Source of the DNA: Amaricoccus sp.
GTDB lineage: Bacteria; Pseudomonadota; Alphaproteobacteria; Rhodobacterales; Rhodobacteraceae
Assembly: GCF_017993425.1 (NCBI RefSeq)
Contig: NZ_JAGOMQ010000004.1
Location: forward strand, 62,001-126,000
DNA length: 64,000 nucleotides
Direction: 5' to 3'
Below the pieces are notes generated by a model that saw only the letters and a program-made list of their open reading frames with translations, made no database searches and had not been told where the DNA came from. Both the position numbers and the translations under genes were made by a program. Positions 31,025 to 40,596 of this stretch are shown in pieces (the first letter of the stretch is position 1; every line of letters starts with the position of its first letter).

Positions 31025-32404
31025 ATGACGAAACCCCTGTCGAACTCCCAGATGCGCGACGCCGAGGCGCTGCTCCACCCCTACGCCAACGCCGTCGCGC
31101 TCCGCGAGACCGGGGTGCAGATCATCGAGCGCGGCGAGGGGGTGCGGGTCTACGACCAGACCGGCCGCTCCTACATCGAGGGGCTCTCCGGCCTCTGGTG
31201 CGCCGGGCTCGGCTTCGGCAACGCCGAGCTGATCGAGACGGCGCGCCAGCAGATGGAGAAGCTGCCCTACTACCACCTCTTCACCGGCAAGAGCCACGAG
31301 CCGGCGGTGGAGCTCGCCGAGAAGATCAAGGCGCTCGCGCCCGGAATGACGCGGGTGTTCTACCAGTCCTCGGGCTCCGAGGCGAACGAGACCCAGGTGA
31401 AGATGGCCTGGTACTACAACAACGCCCGAGGCCGGCCGGAGAAGAAGAAGATCGTCTCCCGCCGCAAGGCCTACCACGGCGTCACCATCGTCTCGGCCTC
31501 GCTGACCGGGCTCGCCAACAACCACCGCGACTTCGACCTGCCCGTCGACCGCATCCGCCACACCGCCACCCCGCATTTCTGGCGCGAGGCCGAGCCGGGC
31601 GAGAGCGAGGAGGCCTTCGTCGCCCGCCTCGCCGCCGCCCTCGACGCGCTGGTGGAGACCGAGGGCCCCGAGACCGTCGCCGCCTTCATCGCCGAGCCGG
31701 TGATGGGCGCGGGCGGGGTGATCGTGCCGCCGAAGGGCTACTTCCCGGCGATGGCCGAGGTCTGCCGCAAGCACGAGATGCTGATGATCTCCGACGAGGT
31801 GATCTGCGGCTTCGCCCGCACCGGCGAGTGGTTCGGCTGCCAGGCGCTCGGCTACCAGCCGACCTCGATGTCGATGGCCAAGCAGCTGACCGGCAGCTAC
31901 TTCCCGCTCTCCGCGGTGGCGATCGACCGCGACATGGCCGAGACGATCGAGGCGAACTCCGGCCGGATCGGCACCTTCGGCCACGGCTTCACCTATGGCG
32001 GCCACCCGGTCGGCTGCGCCGTCGGGGTGAAGGCCCTCGAGATCTACGAGCGCATCGACGCGCCGGCCCGCGTCCGCGCGCTCGCGCCGCGCTTCGCCGC
32101 GCATCTCGACCGGCTGGCGCAGCACCCGCTCGTCGGCGAGGCGCGCCACCTCGGGCTGATCGGCGCGCTCGAGCTCTCGCCCGACAAGTCGCCGCGCGGC
32201 TTCGCGGAGACCGGCCGCGTCGCGGCGCGCGCCGCGGCGGAGCTGCTGCAGCGCGGGGTGATCACCCGGGCGATCCTCGACTCGCTCGCCTTCTGCCCGC
32301 CGATGATCATCACCGAGGACGAGCTCGACGAGATGTTCGCCCCGATGGAGGCCGCGCTCGACGCCACCCTCGACTGGGCGAAGGCCGAGGGCTGCCTCGT
32401 CTGA
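31025..32404 (+). CDS. Class III omega-aminotransferase
   Basis: 459 residues, PLP fold type I. SSGSEANETQVKMAWYYNN, the Asp of DEVICGFARTG and the PLP Lys in SMAKQLTGSYFPLS are visible, with the C-terminal THGFTYGGHPVGCA-like block. Family members transaminate beta-alanine, putrescine, taurine or amino-alkanes with pyruvate or glutamate; the substrate is not decidable here. Start ATG at 31025 after GAGGCCC. No operon partners. Confidence 0.92.
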   Translation: MTKPLSNSQMRDAEALLHPYANAVALRETGVQIIERGEGVRVYDQTGRSYIEGLSGLWCAGLGFGNAELIETARQQMEKLPYYHLFTGKSHEPAVELAEKIKALAPGMTRVFYQSSGSEANETQVKMAWYYNNARGRPEKKKIVSRRKAYHGVTIVSASLTGLANNHRDFDLPVDRIRHTATPHFWREAEPGESEEAFVARLAAALDALVETEGPETVAAFIAEPVMGAGGVIVPPKGYFPAMAEVCRKHEMLMISDEVICGFARTGEWFGCQALGYQPTSMSMAKQLTGSYFPLSAVAIDRDMAETIEANSGRIGTFGHGFTYGGHPVGCAVGVKALEIYERIDAPARVRALAPRFAAHLDRLAQHPLVGEARHLGLIGALELSPDKSPRGFAETGRVAARAAAELLQRGVITRAILDSLAFCPPMIITEDELDEMFAPMEAALDATLDWAKAEGCLV

Positions 32405-32781
32405 CGCGGGGGTTTCCGGCGCCCGCCGCCGGCCTGACGGCCGCCGCCAGCCGCCGGACCCTGGCGCCGCGTCGACGTCGCGCCGGCTCGACCGTTCCGC
32501 CCGCGGCGCGCGGCGCCGCTGCGCGGGCGGCGCCGTCTCTCCGCCCCCGGCCGCGTCGAAGAGACCCAGGCGGCGGCGCAGTGTCCGCGCCCTGCGACAT
32601 CGGGATCCCTGCCGTGCGCCGCGCCTGCATCCGCTTGCCTGGGCGAGCTCCTGCTTGCCGCATGCACGCCGCCCGACCCGGTGACGACGCGGCCCGCGAC
32701 GCGCTGTCGAGCTGCCGAGCGGGCGCCCTTGCGCAGGGCCGCCCCGCCGCTAGGGTAGGGCCGCAATCCGGAAGCGCAAAG
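32405..32781. other. Gene-free 377-bp intergenic stretch
   Basis: Between the aminotransferase and the DMT permease. Very GC-rich with scattered GCCGCC repeats and imperfect palindromes around 32417-32470. Long frames cross it on both strands, but none has family features, a ribosome site or a natural start. I see no RNA gene or clear terminator. Confidence 0.6.
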
Positions 32782-33705
32782 ATGAACCCCCTTCGCGGGA
32801 TCGGCCTCAAGATCCTGTCCGTCACCGTCTTCACCATCATGGCGATGTGCATCAAGGCCTCCGCGGTCGCGGTGCCGCCGGGGCAGGCGGTGTTCTTCCG
32901 CTCGATCTTCGCGATCCCGGTGATCCTCGCCTGGCTGGTCTGGGCGCGGCGGCTCGGCACCGGGCTCGACACCACGAACCCGATGGGCCACCTCTGGCGC
33001 GGCCTCGTCGGGGCCACCGCCATGGGGCTCGGGTTCACCGCGCTCGGGCTCCTGCCGCTGCCCGAGGTCACCGCGCTCGGCTACGCGGCGCCCCTCCTCA
33101 CCGTGATCTTCGCGGCGATGTTCCTCGGCGAGGCGGTGCGGGCCTTCCGCCTCACCGCGGTCTTCGTCGGGCTCGCCGGCGTGATGATCGTGCTCGCGCC
33201 GAGGCTGACCATCCTCGACGTCGAGGGCGCCTCGAAGCTCCAGACCGTCGGCGCGATGGCGGCGCTGCTCGGGGCCGTCTTCGCAGCGCTCGCCCAGGTC
33301 TTCGTGCGGAGGCTCGTCCATACCGAGCAGACCTCGGCCATCGTCTTCTACTTCTCGCTGACCGCGACGGTGCTCTCGCTCGCAACGCTGCCCTTCGGCT
33401 GGGCGGCGCCGGACGCCGGCGCGGCGGCGCTGCTCGTCGCCGCAGGCCTTCTCGGCGGGGTGGGGCAGATCCTGCTGACCGAGAGCTACCGGCACGCCGA
33501 CGTCTCGGTGATCGCGCCGTTCGAGTACGTCTCCATGGTGCTGGCGCTCGGCTTCGGCTACCTGATCTTCGAGGAGACGCCGACCGCCGCCACGCTCGGG
33601 GGCGCGGCGCTGATCGTCGCGGCCGGGCTCTTCATCATCTGGCGCGAGCGCCGGCTCGGCATCGAGCGGGCGAACGCGCGCAAGGTGATCACGCCGCAGG
33701 GGTGA
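32782..33705 (+). CDS. EamA/DMT-superfamily permease
   Basis: 307 residues, ten hydrophobic segments arranged as two EamA repeats (about 8-140 and 155-290). Typical motifs: PPGQAVFFRSIFAIPVI in repeat one and EYVSMVLALGFGYLIFEETPTAATLGGAALIVAAGLFI in repeat two. Inner-membrane exporter or importer of metabolites; specificity unknown. DUF952 begins four bases after its stop. Confidence 0.9.
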   Translation: MNPLRGIGLKILSVTVFTIMAMCIKASAVAVPPGQAVFFRSIFAIPVILAWLVWARRLGTGLDTTNPMGHLWRGLVGATAMGLGFTALGLLPLPEVTALGYAAPLLTVIFAAMFLGEAVRAFRLTAVFVGLAGVMIVLAPRLTILDVEGASKLQTVGAMAALLGAVFAALAQVFVRRLVHTEQTSAIVFYFSLTATVLSLATLPFGWAAPDAGAAALLVAAGLLGGVGQILLTESYRHADVSVIAPFEYVSMVLALGFGYLIFEETPTAATLGGAALIVAAGLFIIWRERRLGIERANARKVITPQG

Positions 33706-33709
33706 GCCT

Positions 33710-34045
33710 ATGATCTACAAGCTCTTCCGCGCCGCCGAGATGGCCGAGCTCGCCGCCGCGGGCGCAACCCGGGGCGCGCCGGTCGACCGGGCCGACGGCT
33801 ACGTCCATCTCTCGACCGCCGCGCAGGTCGCCGAGACCGCGGCGCGGCACTTCGCCCGGGAGGACGGGCTCTGGCTCCTCGCCTGCGACGAGGCGGCGAT
33901 GGGGAACGCCATCCGCTGGGAGCCCTCGCGGGGCGGCCAGCTCTTCCCGCACCTCTACCGGGCGCTCGGGCGGGCCGACGTCGTCTGGGCGCGGCCGCTG
34001 GCGCTCGGGACCGGCGGGCACGTGTTCCCGGACGACCTGCGGTGA
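33710..34045 (+). CDS. DUF952 protein
   Basis: 111 residues. [36 protein letters not shown] and [12 protein letters not shown] are the standard blocks of DUF952, a small cytoplasmic fold of unknown function that resembles glutathione-S-transferase-linked proteins in neighbourhood rather than sequence. Lies between the DMT permease and pyrD; GTGA overlap with pyrD shows cotranslation. Confidence 0.9.
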   Translation: MIYKLFRAAEMAELAAAGATRGAPVDRADGYVHLSTAAQVAETAARHFAREDGLWLLACDEAAMGNAIRWEPSRGGQLFPHLYRALGRADVVWARPLALGTGGHVFPDDLR

Positions 34046-35112
34046 GGGACGCGCTGGAGCGGGTCGCGCTCGCCGGGCTGCGCCGCCTCGACCCCGAGCG
34101 CGCGCACGGGCTGGCGCTCGCCGCCCTGCGTGCGGGACTCGGCCCGCAGGGCGGGCCGGTCACGACGCCGAGGCTCGCGGTCAGCCTCGCCGGCATGGCG
34201 CTGCCGAACCCGCTCGGCCTCGCCGCCGGGTTCGACAAGAACGCGACCGCCTTGCCCGCGCTCCTCGCCGCCGGGTTCGGTTTCGTCGAGGTCGGCGCGG
34301 CGACGCCGAGGCCGCAGCCGGGGAACCCGCGCCCGCGGCTCTTCCGGCTCGCCGAGGATCGCGCCGCCATCAACCGCTTCGGCTTCAACAACGACGGGGC
34401 GGCGGCCATCGCCGGCCGGCTCGCGGCGCCGCGGCCGCCGAGCGTGGTGGGGCTCAACCTCGGGGCCAACAAGGCGAGCGCCGACCGGGCGGCCGACTTC
34501 GCCGAGGTGCTCGCCGCCGCGGGGGGGCTCGTCGACTTCGCCACCGTCAACGTCTCCTCGCCGAACACCGAGCGGCTGCGGGACCTGCAGGGGGCGGAGG
34601 CGCTCGACGCGCTCCTCGGCGGGGTGATGGCGGCGAACGCCGCCCTTCCCCGGCCGATCCCGGTCCTGCTGAAGATCGCCCCGGATCTCGGCGAGGGCGA
34701 GCTCGTCGACCTCGTCGCCGTGGCGCTGGAGCGGGGGGTCTCCGGCATCGTCGCGACCAACACCACGCTCGCCCGCGACGGGCTGCGGAGCCGGCACGCC
34801 GGCGAGGCGGGCGGGCTCTCCGGGGCGCCGCTCTTCGCCCGGTCGACCGCGGTCCTCGCCCGCGTCCACCGGCTGACCGAGGGGCGGCTGCCGCTGGTCG
34901 GCGTCGGCGGGGTCGCCTCGGCGGCGGAGGCCTACGCCAAGATCCGCGCCGGCGCCACGGCGGTGCAGCTCTATACCGGGCTCGTCTATGGCGGGCTGAG
35001 GCTCGTCGGCGAGATCCTCCGCGGCCTCGACGCCCGCCTCGCCGCCGACGGGCTCGCCTCCGTCGCCGAGGCGATCGGCCTCGACGCCGGGCTGTGGGCC
35101 GACGACGCCTGA
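34042..35112 (+). CDS. pyrD: Quinone-dependent dihydroorotate dehydrogenase
   Basis: 356 residues, class 2 enzyme of pyrimidine synthesis, membrane-associated through its N-terminal helices ([15 protein letters not shown]). FMN barrel motifs: [56 protein letters not shown] with the catalytic Ser, and [30 protein letters not shown] start overlapping the DUF952 stop. The operon pairing DUF952-pyrD is common in alphaproteobacteria. Confidence 0.95.
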   Translation: MRDALERVALAGLRRLDPERAHGLALAALRAGLGPQGGPVTTPRLAVSLAGMALPNPLGLAAGFDKNATALPALLAAGFGFVEVGAATPRPQPGNPRPRLFRLAEDRAAINRFGFNNDGAAAIAGRLAAPRPPSVVGLNLGANKASADRAADFAEVLAAAGGLVDFATVNVSSPNTERLRDLQGAEALDALLGGVMAANAALPRPIPVLLKIAPDLGEGELVDLVAVALERGVSGIVATNTTLARDGLRSRHAGEAGGLSGAPLFARSTAVLARVHRLTEGRLPLVGVGGVASAAEAYAKIRAGATAVQLYTGLVYGGLRLVGEILRGLDARLAADGLASVAEAIGLDAGLWADDA

Positions 35113-35219
35113 GACGTGAGCTCCGCGCATGCGCGAAGGGGACATATGATTGATATCATTGCGAATTCATAACATCGCAACCTTTGACTCCGGTACCGGG
35201 CCGACGGGACGCTCCCGCG

Positions 35220-36113
35220 CTACTCCGGATCGGCCGCCTCCCCCGCCCCGCGGGCCAGCAGCGCGTCGATCTCGGCGCCCTTCGCGCCCCGGGCGAGGGC
35301 AGTGAAGCGGCCCTCGTCGAGGACCTCGCGGGCCGCGGCGACGAAGGCCGCCTGGGCGACCCGCGCCAGCCCGGAGCCGAGGCTGATCCGCGCCGCGCCG
35401 GCCTGCGCCAGCTCGGCCCGGGTCGCCGCGGCGAGCGGGCCGGCGGTGAGCACGTTCACCGGAACGCCGGCCTTCGTGCAGAACGTGGCCACCGCCGCGA
35501 GGTCCGGCAGCATCGGCACGTAGACGCAATCCGCGCCCGCCTCGGTGAAGGCCCGCGCCCGCGACACCGCCTCCTTGAGCGCATAGGCCCCGGTCATCAG
35601 CCCGTCGGCGCGGGCCACCAGCACGAAGTCGCGCGGCAGCGCCCGCGCCGCGGCCGCCGCCGCTCGGACCCGCTCGACGGCGAGGAAGAACGCATAGGCC
35701 CCGTCGCCCGGCAGGTCGGTGTCCTCGATCGAGCACCCCGCGAGCCCCGCCTCCGCCGCCCGCCGCACCGTCGCGGCCACCCCGTCCGGCGCCTCGGCGA
35801 AGCCGTTCTCCAGATCGCCGCTGACCGGCAAGGACGTCGCGGCGACGATCTCGGCGCAATGCGCGAGCGTCTCGTCGAGCGTCACCCGCGCCCCGTCCGG
35901 CAGCCCGCGGGTGAAGGCGAACCCGGCCGAGGTCGTGCCGATCGCCTGCGCCCCCAGCGCCGCAAGCACCCGCGCCGAGCCGCGGTCCCAGGCGTTCGCC
36001 AGCACGAACGGATCCCCCGGCCGATGCAGCGCCCGCAGCGCCGCCCCTACATCCGCGGTCATCGCCCCGCCCCCGCCGGCCAGGCGGCCCCGCACGATCC
36101 TCGCATCGCTCAC
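35220..36113 (-). CDS. Isocitrate lyase/PEP mutase family protein
   Basis: 297 residues, (beta/alpha)8 barrel. ANAWDRGSARVLAALGAQAIGTTSAG, the metal-binding SGDLENGFAE and GCSIEDTD are diagnostic. The KKCGH loop of true isocitrate lyase is not seen, so a PEP mutase/oxaloacetate-hydrolase-like C-C or P-C lyase is more likely. A second ATG at residue 18 (36062) is an equally good start because the first 17 residues are Gly/Arg-rich. Convergent with pyrD. Confidence 0.85.
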   Translation of the reverse strand: MSDARIVRGRLAGGGGAMTADVGAALRALHRPGDPFVLANAWDRGSARVLAALGAQAIGTTSAGFAFTRGLPDGARVTLDETLAHCAEIVAATSLPVSGDLENGFAEAPDGVAATVRRAAEAGLAGCSIEDTDLPGDGAYAFFLAVERVRAAAAAARALPRDFVLVARADGLMTGAYALKEAVSRARAFTEAGADCVYVPMLPDLAAVATFCTKAGVPVNVLTAGPLAAATRAELAQAGAARISLGSGLARVAQAAFVAAAREVLDEGRFTALARGAKGAEIDALLARGAGEAADPE

Positions 36114-36220
36114 CCTCCCGGTCTTTCCGCGAGCCTGCCACGGCCGCGACCCCGGGCCAAGCGGTTCACGAAGCCGGCGATTCGCGGTAACGTCCGGTTA
36201 TTTTCAGCGGGAGAACCAAT

Positions 36221-37084
36221 ATGTTCGCCACGACGCTTTTCCTTCTCGCCTTCGCGCGCCTCGGCGCGCCGCCCGCTCTGGCGGCGAGCATCAACGCCGG
36301 CGTCTATGCCGAGAGCGCATCCGGCTCGCACGGGGACGCCGAGTTTGCGGATTCTTCGACGGGTGACTACGACGCCGCGGCCCGCCTGCGCGTGACGGAT
36401 CCCGGCCTCATCCTCACGGGCCGTGCCTGGAGCCGGGGACGATCCGGGCAGGCGCGAGCGACCGTGACGAAGAGCGACCCCGGCTCCGGCAGCATCATGA
36501 GCAACGCCGGCACCGACGAGATGATCTTCACCACGGGGACGGGCAACCTGCGGATGCTCCTCGACTACGTCATCACCTGGGACCTGCGGACCGACGGGAA
36601 CGGCGCCGGCAAGACGGCCCGCGCCTCCGGCTCGCTGCTGGCCGACTACGACGACCGGCAGTTCGACTACGACATCCTGGCGGAGAACCCCGTCCGGCGC
36701 AGGATGCAGGGCAGGACCTCGGGAACGCTGGTCTTCGACGTCGCGGTCAACGACGTCTCCTACTACTACGTCTGGTCTGGCAGCGGGACGCTGGCGACGT
36801 TGGCGGGCGCGGGGATTGACGGCTCCATCCGGATGGACAGCGTCTTTCGTATCGCCGGAGGACCCGGCGTGACGGCGCACTTCACCGACCCGGGCTTCGT
36901 GTCCGAGCCGCCTGCCCCGGTACCCCTTCCGGCCGGCCTCCCGCTCGCGGTCGCGGGCGTCGCCGCCCTGGCGGCGCTACGCGGCGGCGCCCCCGCCTTG
37001 CGGCCCCCCCGCCGCGCCGCTAAAGGGGGCGCGTCCCAAGGCTGCCCGGGGAGGGGCGCGCCGGAATGCCTCGTCTCGTCATGA
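36221..37084 (+). CDS. VPLPA-CTERM exosortase substrate with extended C terminus
   Basis: 287 residues: signal peptide ending LAASINAG (~residue 22), a beta-rich secreted body, then VPLPAGLPLAVAGVAALAAL (~233-252), the VPLPA-CTERM sorting helix recognised by an exosortase. Normally a few Arg and a stop follow; here 35 more residues run into the start of lysC (19-bp overlap). A run of seven C at 37004-37010 followed by TAA at 37021-37023 in the next frame suggests one lost base. No exosortase gene is in the window. Confidence 0.8.
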   Translation: MFATTLFLLAFARLGAPPALAASINAGVYAESASGSHGDAEFADSSTGDYDAAARLRVTDPGLILTGRAWSRGRSGQARATVTKSDPGSGSIMSNAGTDEMIFTTGTGNLRMLLDYVITWDLRTDGNGAGKTARASGSLLADYDDRQFDYDILAENPVRRRMQGRTSGTLVFDVAVNDVSYYYVWSGSGTLATLAGAGIDGSIRMDSVFRIAGGPGVTAHFTDPGFVSEPPAPVPLPAGLPLAVAGVAALAALRGGAPALRPPRRAAKGGASQGCPGRGAPECLVSS

Positions 37085-38292
37085 AGTTCGGCGGCACCTC
37101 CGTCGCCGATCTCGCGCGGATCCGCGGCGCCGCCGAGAAGGTCCGGCGCGAGGTGGAGCGCGGCTACGACGTCGCCGTCGTGGTCTCGGCGATGGCGGGC
37201 AAGACCAACGAGCTCGTCGCCTGGGTGCGCGACACCCACACGCTCTACGACGCGCGCGAGTACGACGCCGTCGTCGCCTCGGGCGAGAACGTCACCGCCG
37301 GGCTGATGGCGCTGACGCTCCAGGAGATGGGCGTCCCGGCGCGGAGCTGGCAGGGCTGGCAGGTGCCGCTGCGCACCAACTCCGCCCATGGCGCGGCGCG
37401 CATCGAGTCGATCGAGACCGGCCGGCTCATCCAGAAGTTCGGCGAGGGCCTGCACGCGGTGATCGCCGGCTTCCAGGGCATCTCGCCCGAGGGCCGCGTC
37501 ACCACCCTCGGCCGCGGCGGCTCCGACACCTCGGCCGTCGCCTTCGCCGCGGCGCTCGAGGCGGAGCGCTGCGACATCTACACCGACGTGGACGGCGTCT
37601 ACACCACCGACCCGCGCATCACCAAGAAGGCGAAGAAGCTCGCCCGCGTCTCCTACGAGGAGATGCTGGAGCTCGCCGGGGCCGGGGCCAAGGTGCTGCA
37701 GACCCGCTCGGTAGAGCTCGCCATGCGCTACAAGGTGCCGCTTCAGGTCCTGTCGAGCTTCAGCGACGAGCCGGGAACGCTCGTCTGCGAGGAGGAGGAG
37801 ATCATGGAAAGCAGGGTCGTCAGCGGCATCGCCTTCGCGCGCGACGAGGCGCAGGTCACCGTCTCCGGCGTGCAGGACCGCCCCGGCATCGCCGCCGGCA
37901 TCTTCGGCCCGCTCTCCGAGGCGGGCGTCAACGTCGACATGATCGTGCAGAACGTCTCGGCCGAGGGGGTCACCGACATGACCTTCACCGTGCCGGCCGA
38001 CGACATCCCGCGAGCCACCCGCGCGCTCGAGGCGGCGCGCGAGAGCGCCGGGCTCGGCTTCGCGCGGATCGAGACCAACGACAACGTCGCCAAGGTCTCC
38101 ATCGTGGGCGTGGGGATGCGCAGCCATTCCGGCGTGGCGCACCGCATGTTCGCGGCGCTGGCCGCCGAGGGCGTCAACATCAAGGCGATCACCACCTCCG
38201 AGATCAAGGTCTCGGTGCTGATCGACCGCAAATATCTGGAACTGGCCGTGCAGGCGCTGCATGATGCCTTCGAGCTCGACAAGGCCAGCTGA
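37066..38292 (+). CDS. lysC: Aspartate kinase
   Basis: 408 residues. Kinase domain with VMKFGGTSVAD (5-15) and GRGGSDTSAVAFAAAL, then two ACT domains (about 265-340 and 345-405) that normally mediate lysine/threonine feedback. Phosphorylates aspartate at the head of the Lys/Thr/Met pathway. Followed after 29 bp by ptsP, an arrangement conserved in alphaproteobacteria. Confidence 0.96.
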   Translation: MPRLVMKFGGTSVADLARIRGAAEKVRREVERGYDVAVVVSAMAGKTNELVAWVRDTHTLYDAREYDAVVASGENVTAGLMALTLQEMGVPARSWQGWQVPLRTNSAHGAARIESIETGRLIQKFGEGLHAVIAGFQGISPEGRVTTLGRGGSDTSAVAFAAALEAERCDIYTDVDGVYTTDPRITKKAKKLARVSYEEMLELAGAGAKVLQTRSVELAMRYKVPLQVLSSFSDEPGTLVCEEEEIMESRVVSGIAFARDEAQVTVSGVQDRPGIAAGIFGPLSEAGVNVDMIVQNVSAEGVTDMTFTVPADDIPRATRALEAARESAGLGFARIETNDNVAKVSIVGVGMRSHSGVAHRMFAALAAEGVNIKAITTSEIKVSVLIDRKYLELAVQALHDAFELDKAS

Positions 38293-38321
38293 ACCGAGGT
38301 GATGACGGGGGGCGCTGCCCG

Positions 38322-40580
38322 ATGCCCTATTCCGAGGCCGTGGACAGCCGCGTGCTGCTGCGCCGCCTGCGCGACACGCTGGCCGAATCGGGCGGCGGGC
38401 AGGAGCGACTCGACAGCATCGTCCGGCTGATCGCCGACGGCCTCGTCGCCGACGTCTGCTCGGTCTATCTGCGCCGCGAGGAGAACTGGCTGGAGCTCTG
38501 CGCCACCTTCGGGCTCAAGGCGGAGTCGGTCCACCTGACGCGGCTCAAGGTCGGCCAGGGCCTCGTCGGCCGCATCGCCGACAGCGCCGAGCCGATCAAC
38601 ACCCGCGACGCGCCGGCCACCCGCGGCTTCCGCTACATGCCGGAGACCGGCGAGGAGCTGTTCTCCTCGTTCCTCGGCGTGCCGATCCAGCGCCTCGGCG
38701 AGGTGCTGGGCGTCCTCGTCGTGCAGAACCGCGAGGCGCGCGAATACACCGACGACGAGATCTACGCGCTCGAGGTCATCGCCATGGTGCTGGCCGAGAT
38801 GGCCGAGCTCGGCGCCTTCGTCGGGCCGGGGGCGATGGAGATCGCCGCCCAGCACAAGCTGCCGTTCTTCGTGCGCGGCCTCGTCGGGCAGGAGGGCGTG
38901 GCCGAGGGGCGGGTGCTGCTGCACGAGCCGCAGATCGTCGTCTCGAATCCCGTCAGCGACGACCCGACGCGGGAATACGCCCGCCTCCACGCCGCCATCG
39001 AGCGCCTCCGCGAGGAGGTCGACGAGATGCTGGCGGCCGACTACCTGACCAAGTCCGGCGAGCACCGCGACGTGTTGCAGGCCTACCGGATGTTCGCCCA
39101 CGACAAGGGCTGGGTGCGGCGGATGGAGGCCTCGATCGACTCGGGCCTGGCGGCGGAGGTCGCGGTCGAGAAGGAGCAGTCGGCGACCCGCGCCCGGATG
39201 AGCCGCATCGCCGACCCCTATCTCCGCGAGCGGCTGCACGACCTCGACGATCTGTCGAACCGGCTGCTGCGTCTGCTCGGGGGCATGGACGCGGCGGCCG
39301 GGCGGGAGATCCCGGACGACGCCATCCTCGTCGCGCGCAACATCGGGCCGGCGGAGCTGCTCGACTACGGGCGCAAGCTCAAGGGCGTGGTGCTGGAGGA
39401 GGGCTCGGTCGGCAGCCATGCCGCCATCGTCGCCCGGGCGCTGGCCATCCCGCTCGTCATCCACGCCGAGCGCATCACCCGCGAGGCGCAGAACGGCGAC
39501 CCGATCCTCGTCGACGGCGACCAGGCGGTGGTTCACCTGCGGCCCGAGGACGGGGTGGCACGGGCGTTCCGCGACAAGATCGAGATGCTCGCGGGCGCGC
39601 AGCAGGCCTACGCCGCGCTGCGCGACCGGCCGGCGACCACCCGCGACGGGGTGACGCTCCAGCTCTACATGAACGCCGGGCTGATGGCGGACCTGCCGTC
39701 GCTGCCGAAATGCGGGGCGCTCGGGGTCGGGCTCTTCCGCACCGAACTGCAATTCCTGATCCGCTCGACGGTGCCGAAGCGCGCCGACCTCGCGGCGCTC
39801 TACGCCCGCGTGCTCGACAGCGCCGGCGAGAAGCCGGTCACCTTCCGCACGCTCGACATCGGCTCGGACAAGGTGCTGCCCTACATGAAGCGCCAGGACG
39901 AGCCGAACCCGGCGCTCGGCTGGCGGGCGATCCGCGTCGGGCTCGACCGGCCGGGGATCATGCGGATGCAGGTGCAGGCGCTCCTGCGCGGCGCCCATGG
40001 CCGGCCGCTCCGCATCATGTTCCCCTTCGTCGCCGAGGCGGTGGAGTTCGAGCTCGGCCGCGAGATCGTCATGAAGGAGATCGCCCGCGAGCTGGCGCTC
40101 GGGCGTCCCGTCTCGGCCGACGTCAAGATCGGCGCGATGCTGGAGACCCCGAGCCTCGCCTTCGCCTCGGCGCGGTTCTTCGAGATGGCGGACTTCCTGT
40201 CGGTCGGCGGCAACGACCTCAAGCAGTTCTTCTTCGCCGCCGACCGCGAGAACGAGCTGGTGCGCCGGCGCTACGACGCGCTGTCGCTCAGTTATCTCGG
40301 CTTCCTCGAGGGCATCGTCGCCCGCTGCGCCGGCCACGGCACGCCGGTCTCGTTCTGCGGCGAGGACGCGGGCCGGCCGCTGGAGGCGCTCGCCTTCGCC
40401 GCGGTCGGCTTCCGCCAGCTCTCGATGCGCCCGGCCTCGATCGGGCCGGTCAAGGCGCTCCTGCGCCAGGTCGACCTCGCCGAGGCCCGCGGCGCCATCG
40501 AGGCCGCCCGCTTCGAGGGCGCCACCACCGCCCGCCCCGCGCTCGAGGCGCTCCTCGGGCGCATGGGCTTCGTGGTGTGA
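38322..40580 (+). CDS. ptsP: PEP-protein phosphotransferase, nitrogen PTS enzyme I
   Basis: 752 residues: N-terminal GAF domain (~20-160), then the enzyme I core. The phospho-accepting His sits in EEGSVGSHAAIVARALAIPLV (~360-380). The PEP-binding TIM barrel shows GVGLFRTELQFL, FRTLDIGSDK and the GGNDLKQFFFAADREN block with SFCGEDAG near the end. Starts the EI-Ntr > NPr > EIIA-Ntr relay; the GAF domain senses nitrogen status in relatives. Likely cotranscribed with lysC. Confidence 0.95.
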   Translation: MPYSEAVDSRVLLRRLRDTLAESGGGQERLDSIVRLIADGLVADVCSVYLRREENWLELCATFGLKAESVHLTRLKVGQGLVGRIADSAEPINTRDAPATRGFRYMPETGEELFSSFLGVPIQRLGEVLGVLVVQNREAREYTDDEIYALEVIAMVLAEMAELGAFVGPGAMEIAAQHKLPFFVRGLVGQEGVAEGRVLLHEPQIVVSNPVSDDPTREYARLHAAIERLREEVDEMLAADYLTKSGEHRDVLQAYRMFAHDKGWVRRMEASIDSGLAAEVAVEKEQSATRARMSRIADPYLRERLHDLDDLSNRLLRLLGGMDAAAGREIPDDAILVARNIGPAELLDYGRKLKGVVLEEGSVGSHAAIVARALAIPLVIHAERITREAQNGDPILVDGDQAVVHLRPEDGVARAFRDKIEMLAGAQQAYAALRDRPATTRDGVTLQLYMNAGLMADLPSLPKCGALGVGLFRTELQFLIRSTVPKRADLAALYARVLDSAGEKPVTFRTLDIGSDKVLPYMKRQDEPNPALGWRAIRVGLDRPGIMRMQVQALLRGAHGRPLRIMFPFVAEAVEFELGREIVMKEIARELALGRPVSADVKIGAMLETPSLAFASARFFEMADFLSVGGNDLKQFFFAADRENELVRRRYDALSLSYLGFLEGIVARCAGHGTPVSFCGEDAGRPLEALAFAAVGFRQLSMRPASIGPVKALLRQVDLAEARGAIEAARFEGATTARPALEALLGRMGFVV

Positions 40581-40596
40581 GCGGGGCGCCGGCGGC

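Noticed and set aside
35140-35175. AT-rich ATGATTGATATCATT segment between pyrD and the PEP-mutase-like gene as an operator
   Set aside because: It lies in a convergent gap with no gene start nearby; the palindrome is short and could be chance.
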